Shown one piece after another: positions 17,836 through 26,216 of a stretch of 34,387 bases of DNA. How positions within the stretch are numbered: position 1 is the stretch's first letter; each line of letters starts with the position of its first letter. The stretch is from positions 1 to 34,387 of IMG/VR virus record IMGVR_UViG_3300032893_000894; one strand, given 5' to 3'. A program made the position numbers and the translations under genes. Below the pieces are notes generated by a model that was given only the letters and a program-made list of their open reading frames with translations, had not been told where the DNA came from and ran no database searches. The stretch comes from a virus.

Positions 17836-17965
17836 TGGAACCGTGGCGGGACTCGAACCTGCGACCTGATGCGAAGCGGAGCGTGATCGGCCATGCCACG
17901 ATCCTTTGGGCTCGCTGTTTTCCGCCTATGTGCACCCGCTCTATCCGACTGAGCTACACGGTCCC
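17836..17965 (-). tRNA. tRNA-like gene with 52-nt insert at the anticodon loop (or tRNA pseudogene)
   Basis: Read on the minus strand, the segment holds a D arm GCTCAGTCGGATAGAGC and a T arm GCAGGTTCGAGTCCCGC (one A-C mismatch). A 7-bp acceptor stem joins GACCGTG (17957-17963) to CACGGTT (17839-17845). GGTGC (17932-17936) can pair with GCATC (17868-17872) as a 5-bp anticodon stem, but 59 bases separate them instead of 7. Removing 52 bases leaves exactly 74, the normal class I length. No way of joining the insert ends gives the conserved U33, so the anticodon cannot be read. Two further bases on each side extend the acceptor stem to 9 bp. A -10-like TATACT lies just upstream (17973-17978). It is the only antisense feature in the late operon. 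Confidence 0.6.
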
Positions 17966-17968
17966 GTT

Positions 17969-17981
17969 CGATAGTATATCG
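17969..17981. repeat. Short inverted repeat between tRNA-like gene and next CDS
   Basis: CGATA and TATCG flank a 3-base centre. It lies where a promoter for the leftward tRNA-like transcript would be and just ahead of GGAGG (17990-17994), the ribosome-binding site of the next rightward gene. It may be only an AT-rich promoter element. Confidence 0.3.
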
Positions 17982-18000
17982 TAGTACTTGGAGGTTTTGA

Positions 18001-18735
18001 ATGCCATTCGCAGCCCATCGCGCCGCGCCGCAGATCGAACAGGAAATCAACGGACATCAGCAGTTGATGAACAACAACCGCTATGCCCCGCCGATGCTCG
18101 ACTCCATCAAAAAAGTTTCAGAGCAAAGCCGGGTCTATATTTTCAACGTCGGCCCTTGGCCGCAGCAGCGCTACCTTGGCTCGCTCGGTATGAAACTGAT
18201 TCCGGCATGTCCCGAAGGCAAGCCGTATTCCGAGCCGTTGGTGGTCGAAGGCATCGTGCGCGAACTCTACCCGATCAACGAAGGCGAGTACAAGCAGATC
18301 CTTGAAGACGGCGTGAATGTCGCACAGCAAATCTTGGGCGTTGGACCGCATCTGTCGCCGCGCAATTCCTTCGTGCCCTATGGCGTGTTTGTCTCAACGA
18401 CCGATCCGCCGAATGAAGCTGACCTGAAGAAGGCGCGCGCGGCCCTGCGCGACAAGTTCCTGGAGTTGGTGACGGAGGCCGACAGCGCGTATTCGCTTGG
18501 ACCGAAGACCGCTGAAGACACGATCCGCCCCGAAACGCATTTCGTCGCGGCGCGGGCGCTTGGCAAAACTGAAGTGGATTGCCCGTGGCTCAGAAACGCG
18601 CAGGTTCCTGCGGAGCGCGCGGAATGCCCCGGCTGCGGCACGGTCTATAAGATCGGCATCATGAAGTGCCGCGAGTGCGGGTACATTCTCGACAAGAAGA
18701 AGTACGAAGCCAACAAAGCCAACTTCGCGGCGTAA
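18001..18735 (+). CDS. Phage structural-module protein with C-terminal zinc ribbon
   Basis: 244 residues, with a strong GGAGG six bases before ATG. The N-terminal two thirds are mixed alpha/beta without a motif I recognise (RVYIFNVGPWPQQRYLGSLG; EPLVVEGIVRELYPI). The C-terminus carries four cysteines at 209, 212, 223 and 226 (CPGC...CREC), a typical treble-clef or zinc-ribbon spacing. Location between capsid and adaptor genes suggests a head-completion or minor virion protein. Zinc binding is inferred from the cysteine pattern. Confidence 0.75.
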   Translation: MPFAAHRAAPQIEQEINGHQQLMNNNRYAPPMLDSIKKVSEQSRVYIFNVGPWPQQRYLGSLGMKLIPACPEGKPYSEPLVVEGIVRELYPINEGEYKQILEDGVNVAQQILGVGPHLSPRNSFVPYGVFVSTTDPPNEADLKKARAALRDKFLELVTEADSAYSLGPKTAEDTIRPETHFVAARALGKTEVDCPWLRNAQVPAERAECPGCGTVYKIGIMKCRECGYILDKKKYEANKANFAA

Positions 18736-18751
18736 GTGGTACGCTTAGGCC

Positions 18752-21088
18752 ATGCCGGGACCGCCTTACGATAATCTCGAAACGATCGTAACGGCGGCTC
18801 GTATCCGGCTCAACGATTCGATCGCTTCCGCCAACGGCGAAGTTCTCACCGACAATGCTTCCTTCACGATTCAGACCATCAATAACGGCTGGCGCAGACT
18901 TCAGGAATTCTTGGCTGAGTCAAATGCGGCGCGGCTCATCAATGAAACCATCATCACGGGACTCCCGGTCGTAGCAACATCCGATCCTGGAATCTTCACG
19001 CAACTCAACTGGACCGGCTTCCTAGACGGCGCGAATCCGTCAAACCCGCTGTTTGTCTTGCCGCAGGATATGATCTTTCCATTGCGGCTGTGGGAGCGGC
19101 AAAGCGGGCTCAATCCGCCGCAGCAGTTCACCGACATGGAATTGGTCATTGATGGTTGGCCGGGCAATCCGAAGCAGTCGCGGAATTACAACTGGGAATG
19201 GCGCTCGGAAACACTGATCCTCTCGGGCTCGACCGTATCCATGGACCTGAAGATCCGCTACGCCGCGTACCTGCCCGACTTCGTGCCAGCGGCGACGCAG
19301 GCGTTTAACAATCAGCCGGTGCCGATCCTGCGCGTGCTCGATTCATTCGCCTGGTACATCGCTACGGAGATGGCGGCGGCGCGCGGCGACATGGACGCGA
19401 CCGCACTCATTACTCAGGCCGAGGCTGCGGCGAAAAAGCTCATCGAGCAGGACACTCGGCGCGCGGCGATGCGCAGCCAGTTCACGGTTCCAGATATCCC
19501 GCCCGCGCAAGGCAATACGCCGTATGATTCGGTGAGCACCATGATAAACGCCGCGAGAGTGCGGCTGAACGCGCTGGCGAAAGGCGCTGGCGATTCGGTG
19601 AGCACGAGCCAAGCGTTCCTGCAACAGGCAACGAATACGGCTTGGCGTAGACTCCAGGAATTCCTGATCGGGCAGAAATTCAAACGGCTGATGTTCACCG
19701 CGCAGGTATTGAATCTTCCGGCGGTGTCGAGCACCGATCCCGGTATCATGTGCAGCCTCACCTGGAATGGATACTCGAACTCGGGCGGCGCGCCGAATCC
19801 CGGCCTGAAGCTCCCGGCGAATCTTGTGCGGCCGTTGAAGCTCTGGGAGCGCGCCTCGGGCCAGTCCAACCCGCCACCGTTCACGCCCATGGAATACGTC
19901 GAGAACGGCCTCGGGCAGCAAGCCAAGCAGGGGCGGAATCTGAACTGGGAATGGATCTCGGATTCGCTCAATATCCCCGGCGCAACACAGGCCATGGATT
20001 TGCAGATCCGGTATGAAGGCTATTTGCCGGATTTTGTCACGAGCGGAACAACCCCATGGTATTTGCAGCCAATTCCTATTTCCCGTGCGCTTGATTCGCT
20101 GGCATGGTTCATGGTTGCTGAGATTGCGACTGCGCGGCCTGATTTGAATCTCGACGCCGATGCTATCAAAGGAATCCAGTCCACGGCGGAAGCGGCGGCC
20201 ATGCTGCTTGTTTCGCAGGACAAGAATGCAGCGGATCAGCGAGGGGAATGGACGGTCCCCGATCTTGCCGGGCCTTACGGAACGACCCCGGCGCCCTACG
20301 ATTCGGTGGTGTCGGTCCTGAACGCGGCGCGCGCTCGACTCAACCGGGTTGCTGGCGTCTCGGGCGATATCATCTCCATCAATCAGGCATTCACCCAGCA
20401 GTATTTCAACAACGCATGGAGAAAGTTCCAGGAATATTTGGCGAACCTCGGCGCGGATGATTTGATGACCGAAATTCTATTGACCGCACTGCCTACCGTT
20501 ACCTCCCTGGACCCGGCCAGCCAGACCGTTCTGAGCTGGTCGGGCTTTTTCGACGGGACGAATCAGCAGAGCGCCCCGCAATTGCCGAACGACCTGATCC
20601 GGCCTGTGAAAATCTGGGAACGCTACACCGGCACGAATGCGCTTTTCCAAGATCCCGGCATGGAGCAGATGGTCGATGGGTTGGTGACGCTTCAAAAGTT
20701 CACCTATAACGGGCAATGGTGCTGGCAGGCGGGCGCAATCCTGATGCCCGGCTCGACGCAGTCCATGGATCTGAGAATCAGGTACGCGCGGTACCTGCCG
20801 GATTTCGTGCAGAACGGCTACGGGCAGAACATTTCACCCTGGTACGCGCAGCCTGTTCCGATCGCGAGGTGCCAGGATTCGCTATCGCTGTATGTCTGCG
20901 CCGAAGTCGCCATGGCGCGGCCCGATCTGAATCTGGATCCGTCTGAGCTGCGGATGGAAGCCGAAGCCATGGCCGATAAGGTCTTCAACCGGGACGTGCG
21001 AAGTAAGCAGCGGGTGAATGTCCGCCGGATCTCCAGAAGTGGAAGACTTGAAGGCGCGGGCGGCGGAGACTACGGATTGCTATACTGA
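18752..21088 (+). CDS. Triplicated head-tail adaptor-like protein
   Basis: 778 residues made of three consecutive copies of one ~250-residue domain, starting near residues 5, 257 and 515. Each copy has the same landmarks: PYD(N/S) with an AARxRLN helix, a W(R/K)xxQE(F/Y)L helix, a P(L/V)(K/R)(L/I)WER strand, MDLxIRYxxYLPDFV, and a DS...(A/V)xAR helix. Single-domain versions of this pattern (AARVRLN...WRRLQEF) occur in phages as adaptor/connector or head-completion proteins. Position before a nozzle-like protein matches T7 gp11 and P22 gp4. The function is therefore inferred as the ring below the portal. The copies are diverged at base level, so the duplications are not recent. Its start has only a weak AGG upstream. 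Confidence 0.75.
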   Translation: MPGPPYDNLETIVTAARIRLNDSIASANGEVLTDNASFTIQTINNGWRRLQEFLAESNAARLINETIITGLPVVATSDPGIFTQLNWTGFLDGANPSNPLFVLPQDMIFPLRLWERQSGLNPPQQFTDMELVIDGWPGNPKQSRNYNWEWRSETLILSGSTVSMDLKIRYAAYLPDFVPAATQAFNNQPVPILRVLDSFAWYIATEMAAARGDMDATALITQAEAAAKKLIEQDTRRAAMRSQFTVPDIPPAQGNTPYDSVSTMINAARVRLNALAKGAGDSVSTSQAFLQQATNTAWRRLQEFLIGQKFKRLMFTAQVLNLPAVSSTDPGIMCSLTWNGYSNSGGAPNPGLKLPANLVRPLKLWERASGQSNPPPFTPMEYVENGLGQQAKQGRNLNWEWISDSLNIPGATQAMDLQIRYEGYLPDFVTSGTTPWYLQPIPISRALDSLAWFMVAEIATARPDLNLDADAIKGIQSTAEAAAMLLVSQDKNAADQRGEWTVPDLAGPYGTTPAPYDSVVSVLNAARARLNRVAGVSGDIISINQAFTQQYFNNAWRKFQEYLANLGADDLMTEILLTALPTVTSLDPASQTVLSWSGFFDGTNQQSAPQLPNDLIRPVKIWERYTGTNALFQDPGMEQMVDGLVTLQKFTYNGQWCWQAGAILMPGSTQSMDLRIRYARYLPDFVQNGYGQNISPWYAQPVPIARCQDSLSLYVCAEVAMARPDLNLDPSELRMEAEAMADKVFNRDVRSKQRVNVRRISRSGRLEGAGGGDYGLLY

Positions 21089-21104
21089 CGCAAAGGAGAT
21101 TTTC

Positions 21105-21503
21105 ATGAGCGTTGCCGTTGCCGTTAATCAGAATCAGCTTCCGAATGCGATCGATCACATGCAGAATCAGTTCTGCGTCGATGGCACTCTTACTCTCTCC
21201 GGCAACTACGGAGGCGGCGCAACTCACGGTGACACCATGGACCTCACCGGCGTCTGCCCGACGGATCAGGTTCCGAACCGCGTGGAAATCTTCGAGGCAC
21301 CGACAGCCGGCAACGCGCCAACGGGCTATGTGTTCGTGTATGCTCCCGGCACCAAGATTTCCAACGGGCTGCTAGTTGTTATGCAGGGCCAAGGCTCCGC
21401 AGCACCGTTGCTTGAAATCACTGAAGGCTCGGCCTATCCCGCAGCGCTCACTGCGGCAACCGCCAATATCAAATTCAGAGCGTGGCTTACAAAGTTCGTT
21501 TAG
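21105..21503 (+). CDS. Small beta-rich structural protein
   Basis: 132 residues. AAAGGAG sits eight bases before ATG at 21105; the frame is open further upstream but that part overlaps the adaptor gene and lacks a ribosome site. The protein has alternating strands (NRVEIFEAP, GYVFVYAPG, LLVVMQGQ, FRAWLTKFV) and no helices of note, typical of phage tail or head decoration proteins. The context, between adaptor and the large tail protein, supports a virion role. No specific family recognised. Confidence 0.75.
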   Translation: MSVAVAVNQNQLPNAIDHMQNQFCVDGTLTLSGNYGGGATHGDTMDLTGVCPTDQVPNRVEIFEAPTAGNAPTGYVFVYAPGTKISNGLLVVMQGQGSAAPLLEITEGSAYPAALTAATANIKFRAWLTKFV

Positions 21504-21512
21504 GCTGGTAGC

Positions 21513-24500
21513 GTGGCGTTCAACACTCAAGGCGGTATAGCTGTACCGCTGACTGTGTTCGGAAGTCTCTGCACCGAAATGGCCGCGCCGGATCTGCCGG
21601 AAGGCGTGTCGCCGGATAATGCCGATGTGGTCTTCGTGCCCGGCTCCGTGGCATCGCGCCCCGCCTTCCAAAAAGTCTTCGGAACACCATTCGCAGGGCC
21701 GCCGTTGTGGGCCAAAAGCTACGTCAATCAAACTTCGACATACAATCTGTATCTCGATTCGACCGGGATCATTTGGGTTGAGAACGTCATTGCCACACCC
21801 GGCGTCTACACACAATTAGCGAAGACAACGCCAGGGTCTTATGCGAAATCCATCACGGCTTTCGGGCGCGAATACATCGCAATCTCGGACGGCTTGCACG
21901 GCACCGATTCACCGCTTCAGTGGGACGGAACGAACCTGGACCGCGTGACACAGGACGGGCCCGGCGCGCCTCCGTCGATCGCAAATCTGATAATCGCCGA
22001 ATCGAACATCTCAAGCCTCGCGCGCGCCGCGAATGTGGTGACGGTGGTGACTGCGACCTCGCACGGTCTCAAGGTCGGCTATCAAGCGCAAATCTCTGGC
22101 GCCGCGAATCAACTCATCGGTGCGCTCACGTCCGTGGTCATCAACAACGAACAGCAGCCGGGCATTGCGACGGTGACGATGGGATCGGCGCACGGCTTGG
22201 TTCCTGGAAACTTCGTCACTATCAGCGGAATCTATGCGGCTCCGGTGGGCACCGCCATCACGAATCTTTACCGTGAGAGCCAGGTAACGAAGGTGGTGAC
22301 GTCCACCGCTCACGGCTTGCAGCCAGGCGCGACGATTCAGATTCTCGGGGCAACGACAGGCTTCAATGGAACCTGGACTGTCGATGCGGTGATCGACGCG
22401 CTCAACTTCACCATCGTCCAGGTGGGCGCGGACGCCACAGGAACCGGTGGAACGCTTTCCCTTCTGTGGCCGATCCCGGATGTCGCGGCGGATGAATTAT
22501 ACGAAGTGATCTCGGCGCCCACCGCCGACACGTTTCAAATCGCCATCAGCTACAACGACGGAACGTGGACGACGGGGAATGTGTACTTCACTTGGAACGG
22601 GACCTTCTTCGTTCAGAGCGTGATCTCGGCGACTTCGTTCACCTATCAGCAGTACGGGCCGAACGGAACCGCGGGAGCCTCGGGAATGGTCACGCCTTAC
22701 GGCCAGGCCGCTCCGGGTATTCATCAAATGCAAGTCCTGTTCCTAACACGGCAGGGCTACACCACAAGGCCGAGCCCGCCAGTGCAGTTCATCGCGAACG
22801 GCGGCCAGTATTTGAGCGTGACGAACATCCCCATTGGACCGCCCAACGTTGTCGCGCGCATCCTCGCTTTCACCGGAGCAGGCGGCGACCTGTTCTTCTA
22901 TCTCCCTGTCTCGGCGCAGGTCAACGGGCAAGTCGTCTCGACGCCGACCCAAATCAATGACAACACTACCACGAGCGCAACGCTTGATTTCTCGGACAAT
23001 AGCCTCTTCGCCGCCCTTGGAATATCTATATCAGGTAATAATCTCGCTTCGCAGATCATCCTCGACGGAGCCTTGGGTTTTGGATTCTACGGATCAAGAC
23101 TTGTTTGTTGGGGGCAAAGGAACCAAATCCAGAATCTACTCAACATGGGATTCAATGGAGGATATTTGCCAAGTGCAAGTACACTTCCGAGTGGATGGAC
23201 CGCTGCCGGAGGCGGTGCGGGCGGAACTCTCTCACCAGGCATTTCTCTTGGCTCGGGATATAGCTGGAGCGTTACCGGAGCGGGCTCCATTTATCAATCG
23301 TTTTTCCAAGATGCTTACGGCGCTCCAATCGGAACACCCAACACCAAATATCGCGCGCGCGCCTTCGTCCAAGGCGGAACAATCACCGTAACGATCTCCA
23401 GTGTATCGGCGAGCTTCACATCGACTGCGACACTCGCCGGAAACGCCTCGGGTCAGTGGGCTGAAGCGGCGTTCACCCAAGCGATGCCGAATACGATCCC
23501 GACTGACATGATCCTGTCGATTTCAGGGACCGCAGGCACGTCGGTTGACAACATCAGCATCATCTACGCGCAGACGCCGTACCTTGAAACGGTGCTGTTC
23601 GGCAGTTATGTGGACAACCCTGAAGGCTTCGACGGACTCAGTGGAAAATTCGGGCCGACCGATGACACGCGGAAGGTCATGGACGTCGGGATCATTCGCA
23701 ACACGTTTTACCTCGTGACGCAGGACCCGAGCGGACGTCTGCACGCGACAAATGATAACGGCGTCACGGAACCTTCGGGCTGGACGATCTCGCAGGTGGG
23801 CGCGAACTGCGGCGTGCTTTCTGCCTTCGGGCTGACGCATTCGCAGGCGGATGATTTCTCGGCGGGCGGCGGTGAAGAATGGTTCGCATGGCCGTCGGCT
23901 TCCGGCATCAGGATTTTCGGCGGAGATCAGCCGTGGAAAATCAGCCAAGAGAACCAGCCGATCTGGGATTCGATCAACCTTGCAGCGGCGAAGACGATCT
24001 GGGGCTTGAATGATCCGGTTTCTCGCGTCATGTACTTTGGGCTTCCGCTTCCGCGCGACCATGGAGATGACAATGTTCCCACCAAGGTCTACGTCTTGAA
24101 CTATCGGGAACTCGACACACCTTACCAGATTTTCTCGGCGGCTCCCTACCATCCATCATTCGCGGGGCACTTGATTGCGACGGACAATACGCGGAAATCA
24201 ACGCTCTGGAATCGCCCGATGAACGGAGCAGCGATGATGTACCGCGCTCCAGGACAACTCTCGCCGGTGTTCCTCGGTGGATCGTTCCAGAACGTCTACA
24301 CGTTGAATCCGGCGAAGTTCACAGATGACGATTACGGCCTGATCGCACCGTACTATACGACTTACTTTTTCGTGAACGCCATCCAGGAATCAGGTTTGCG
24401 AAATGAAAAAGGCGAACCGCTCGGAGCGTACCGGAAGATTCTGGCGTATCTCACGGCTTTCGTTGCGGGCGTGGGCAATGTGACGATCACAGCCTTCCCG

Positions 24501-24722
24501 GATTCGCTGACTAACCCATGGCCGCTTACCTGCACGCGAACGCTTGCGGCAAATCCGACTTATGATCTGGAGTGGGCCGGCGGAAACGTCATCGGCCAGC
24601 GTATCGCAATTCGGGTTGCCTCGACCCCGCTGCAAGGCCAGACCGATAACGCTTTTAATCTTCAGAAGCTCATGTGTGTGATGCGGGCGCAACGGCACCT
24701 TCCGATCCGGGGCGCGGCATGA
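21513..24722 (+). CDS. Large tail protein (nozzle/tubular protein B-like) with carbohydrate-binding-like domain
   Basis: 1069 residues with a GTG start. The N-terminal third includes three HGL...G..v.I.G units (about residues 185, 228 and 265; SHGLKVGYQAQISGA, AHGLVPGNFVTISGI, AHGLQPGATIQILGA), the beta motif annotated in phage tail proteins as E1-FCCH-like. Residues ~540-690 read as a jelly-roll of the CBM4/9 type (GWTAAGGG ... YSWSVTGAGSIYQSF ... DNISIIYA). The remaining part has repeated WxxS-type strands that could be a propeller. Following the adaptor and preceding internal virion proteins, it corresponds in order to T7 gp12, so a nozzle or tail-spike base is inferred. The stop overlaps the next ATG. 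Confidence 0.7.
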   Translation: MAFNTQGGIAVPLTVFGSLCTEMAAPDLPEGVSPDNADVVFVPGSVASRPAFQKVFGTPFAGPPLWAKSYVNQTSTYNLYLDSTGIIWVENVIATPGVYTQLAKTTPGSYAKSITAFGREYIAISDGLHGTDSPLQWDGTNLDRVTQDGPGAPPSIANLIIAESNISSLARAANVVTVVTATSHGLKVGYQAQISGAANQLIGALTSVVINNEQQPGIATVTMGSAHGLVPGNFVTISGIYAAPVGTAITNLYRESQVTKVVTSTAHGLQPGATIQILGATTGFNGTWTVDAVIDALNFTIVQVGADATGTGGTLSLLWPIPDVAADELYEVISAPTADTFQIAISYNDGTWTTGNVYFTWNGTFFVQSVISATSFTYQQYGPNGTAGASGMVTPYGQAAPGIHQMQVLFLTRQGYTTRPSPPVQFIANGGQYLSVTNIPIGPPNVVARILAFTGAGGDLFFYLPVSAQVNGQVVSTPTQINDNTTTSATLDFSDNSLFAALGISISGNNLASQIILDGALGFGFYGSRLVCWGQRNQIQNLLNMGFNGGYLPSASTLPSGWTAAGGGAGGTLSPGISLGSGYSWSVTGAGSIYQSFFQDAYGAPIGTPNTKYRARAFVQGGTITVTISSVSASFTSTATLAGNASGQWAEAAFTQAMPNTIPTDMILSISGTAGTSVDNISIIYAQTPYLETVLFGSYVDNPEGFDGLSGKFGPTDDTRKVMDVGIIRNTFYLVTQDPSGRLHATNDNGVTEPSGWTISQVGANCGVLSAFGLTHSQADDFSAGGGEEWFAWPSASGIRIFGGDQPWKISQENQPIWDSINLAAAKTIWGLNDPVSRVMYFGLPLPRDHGDDNVPTKVYVLNYRELDTPYQIFSAAPYHPSFAGHLIATDNTRKSTLWNRPMNGAAMMYRAPGQLSPVFLGGSFQNVYTLNPAKFTDDDYGLIAPYYTTYFFVNAIQESGLRNEKGEPLGAYRKILAYLTAFVAGVGNVTITAFPDSLTNPWPLTCTRTLAANPTYDLEWAGGNVIGQRIAIRVASTPLQGQTDNAFNLQKLMCVMRAQRHLPIRGAA

Positions 24723-25285
24723 TTCGGAATCTTGAGTACATTCGCGGGCTTGCTTCGAAGGAATTTCCCGACATGGGCGCGAAGCTCTATGAGGCGCTGA
24801 TTGATCTGGTGAATCAACAGGGCGCCACTTCGCAGCAAACAAATTCGAATCCCATGGGCCAACCCTCGTCACCGCCGGACATCAATGGCCTGAAGGTCAC
24901 AGCGCAAAACGGCCACTTTTCCGCGCAGATCATCGACAACAACATGATCTACCGGGGGATCAATTACTGGCTGGAGCACGCCGACAATGCTAATTTCACG
25001 AACCCGCAGATCATTGATCTTGGGCAAACGCGCAACATCAGCCTGTTCCTCGGGAACGTGACGCGGTACTGGCGCGCATACTCGAGCTACGCCTCGAGCC
25101 CGCCCTCGAGGCCCGCATATCACGGCGGGGCGGCGAGCCCGCAACCGGTGACGGGCGGAGGGGACATCGGTGGGCCGGTGTTCCAGGATTCGCAAGGCTC
25201 GGGCACTGGCGCTGCGGGTGTCGGGCTTTCGGGGCCCGGCCTGGCTCCGTTCCGCTCACAGAATGGAGCGGCGCCAACGCGATGA
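24719..25285 (+). CDS. Tail-module protein with Ser/Pro/Gly-rich C-terminus
   Basis: 188 residues. ATG overlaps the preceding stop as ATGA; an upstream in-frame ATG at 24674 is inside the tail gene and is not preferred. The first ~30 residues are helical (IRNLEYIRGLASKEFPDMG). Residues ~55-120 are a beta domain (GLKVTAQNGHFSAQIIDNN; NISLFLGNVTRYWRAYSSY). The end is low-complexity Ser/Pro/Gly. It overlaps the GNAT-like gene by 4 bases. Function unknown; virion component likely from context. Confidence 0.7.
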   Translation: MIRNLEYIRGLASKEFPDMGAKLYEALIDLVNQQGATSQQTNSNPMGQPSSPPDINGLKVTAQNGHFSAQIIDNNMIYRGINYWLEHADNANFTNPQIIDLGQTRNISLFLGNVTRYWRAYSSYASSPPSRPAYHGGAASPQPVTGGGDIGGPVFQDSQGSGTGAAGVGLSGPGLAPFRSQNGAAPTR

Positions 25286-25659
25286 TGGTGCGCGAGTTCA
25301 GGGAATCCGATCGTGAGCTATTGACGAAGCTCGCCGCCGAATCAGGATTCCCATACCCGCGTGAAGGTAAAGCGCAGAGCTACCGCGTGGTGGTGGACGA
25401 TCACGATCAGCCGGTTGTGGCCGCGCTCGCTGAGCCGATCATTCAGCTGTTCCTGATCTCGGATAAGCGGTTTCCTCCGGTGCAGCGATTGCACGCGATT
25501 CGATTGCTTCACAGAGATATGGCTCAAGAATTGCGTATACTTGGATTCAATGAAGCGAATGTGTTTCTGCCGCCGTCCATCGAATGCAGTTTCGGGAATC
25601 GCCTCATGAAAACCTTCGGCTGGCAGCGGAATTGGAACTCATTCTATAAGCAGTTCTAG
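25282..25659 (+). CDS. GNAT-like acetyltransferase-fold protein
   Basis: 125 residues. It begins MMVREFRESDRELLTKLAAE, the usual opening strand and helix of GNAT N-acetyltransferases. It continues with a strand containing VVVDDHDQPVVAALAE, then a helical segment HAIRLLHRDMAQELRILGF and NEANVFLPPS followed by NRLMKTFGWQRN, matching the last alpha/beta elements with the FG(W/F) turn. The acetyl-CoA-binding Q/RxxGxG/A loop is not clear, so it may be degenerate. Small GNAT-like proteins recur inside phage structural operons with unknown purpose. Confidence 0.65.
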   Translation: MMVREFRESDRELLTKLAAESGFPYPREGKAQSYRVVVDDHDQPVVAALAEPIIQLFLISDKRFPPVQRLHAIRLLHRDMAQELRILGFNEANVFLPPSIECSFGNRLMKTFGWQRNWNSFYKQF

Positions 25660-25671
25660 GAGGACGATACG
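25658..25671 (+). promoter_or_regulatory. Strong ribosome-binding site in front of an ACG start
   Basis: AGGAGG at 25658-25663 stands five bases before ACG at 25669, with no ATG, GTG or TTG at that distance in any frame. The spacing is ideal. The first in-frame conventional codon, GTG at 25729, lies 60 bases further on and has no ribosome site. Confidence 0.6.
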
Positions 25672-26214
25672 GCGCGCGGGTCCAATCAAGCACGAACGGC
25701 GGCTAACACGGCCCAAGGCGCGGCGAATGTGGCCGAGGCGAACGCCGGGCAACTCTACAGCACTCTTTCGCCCGCGTTAGAACAGGAAGCCACGAATCCT
25801 CAGGGCTTCGCGCCAACCGATCTCGCGGCCATGAATACCGCTGCGCAGGAATCCGCCGGCGGTAGTGAGGCTGCGGCGGTCGGGCAGGGAGGATTGAAAG
25901 CGGCACGAACGCGGAATGCAGGTGGAGCGGATGCCGCGATCGCGCAGTCGGCGCGAACTTCTGGCGAGAATCTGAGTAAAGCAGCTCTCGGAACACAGAT
26001 CAAGAACGCGATGCTCAAGGAACAGCAACGGCAGTCCGGGCTAAGTGGGTTGGAGCGGCTGGACCTGGGTGAACTCGGCGCTGGCACTGGCGACATCAAC
26101 GCGGTCTCGAACGCTGTCAATGCGAACACGAACGCCGCAAATGCGAGCTGGGACTGGGCCAAGGACTTATTGGACCCGGCTTTAGCGGCAGCCGGGCAAA
26201 GCAAGTACACATAA
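25669..26214 (+). CDS. Ala/Asn-rich helical virion protein, probable ACG start
   Basis: 181 residues if begun at ACG (25669), 161 if begun at GTG (25729). The reading frame from ACG gives ARGSNQARTAANTAQGAANVAE, a helical, amphipathic continuation of the same low-complexity style as the rest (NAVNANTNAANASWDWAKD near the end). The protein lacks membrane and catalytic motifs. Its place after the tail genes and before two similar helical proteins suggests an internal or ejection-type virion protein. The strong ribosome site is what decides the start. Confidence 0.7.
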   Translation, partial: TARGSNQARTAANTAQGAANVAEANAGQLYSTLSPALEQEATNPQGFAPTDLAAMNTAAQESAGGSEAAAVGQGGLKAARTRNAGGADAAIAQSARTSGENLSKAALGTQIKNAMLKEQQRQSGLSGLERLDLGELGAGTGDINAVSNAVNANTNAANASWDWAKDLLDPALAAAGQSKYT

Positions 26215-26216
26215 CC

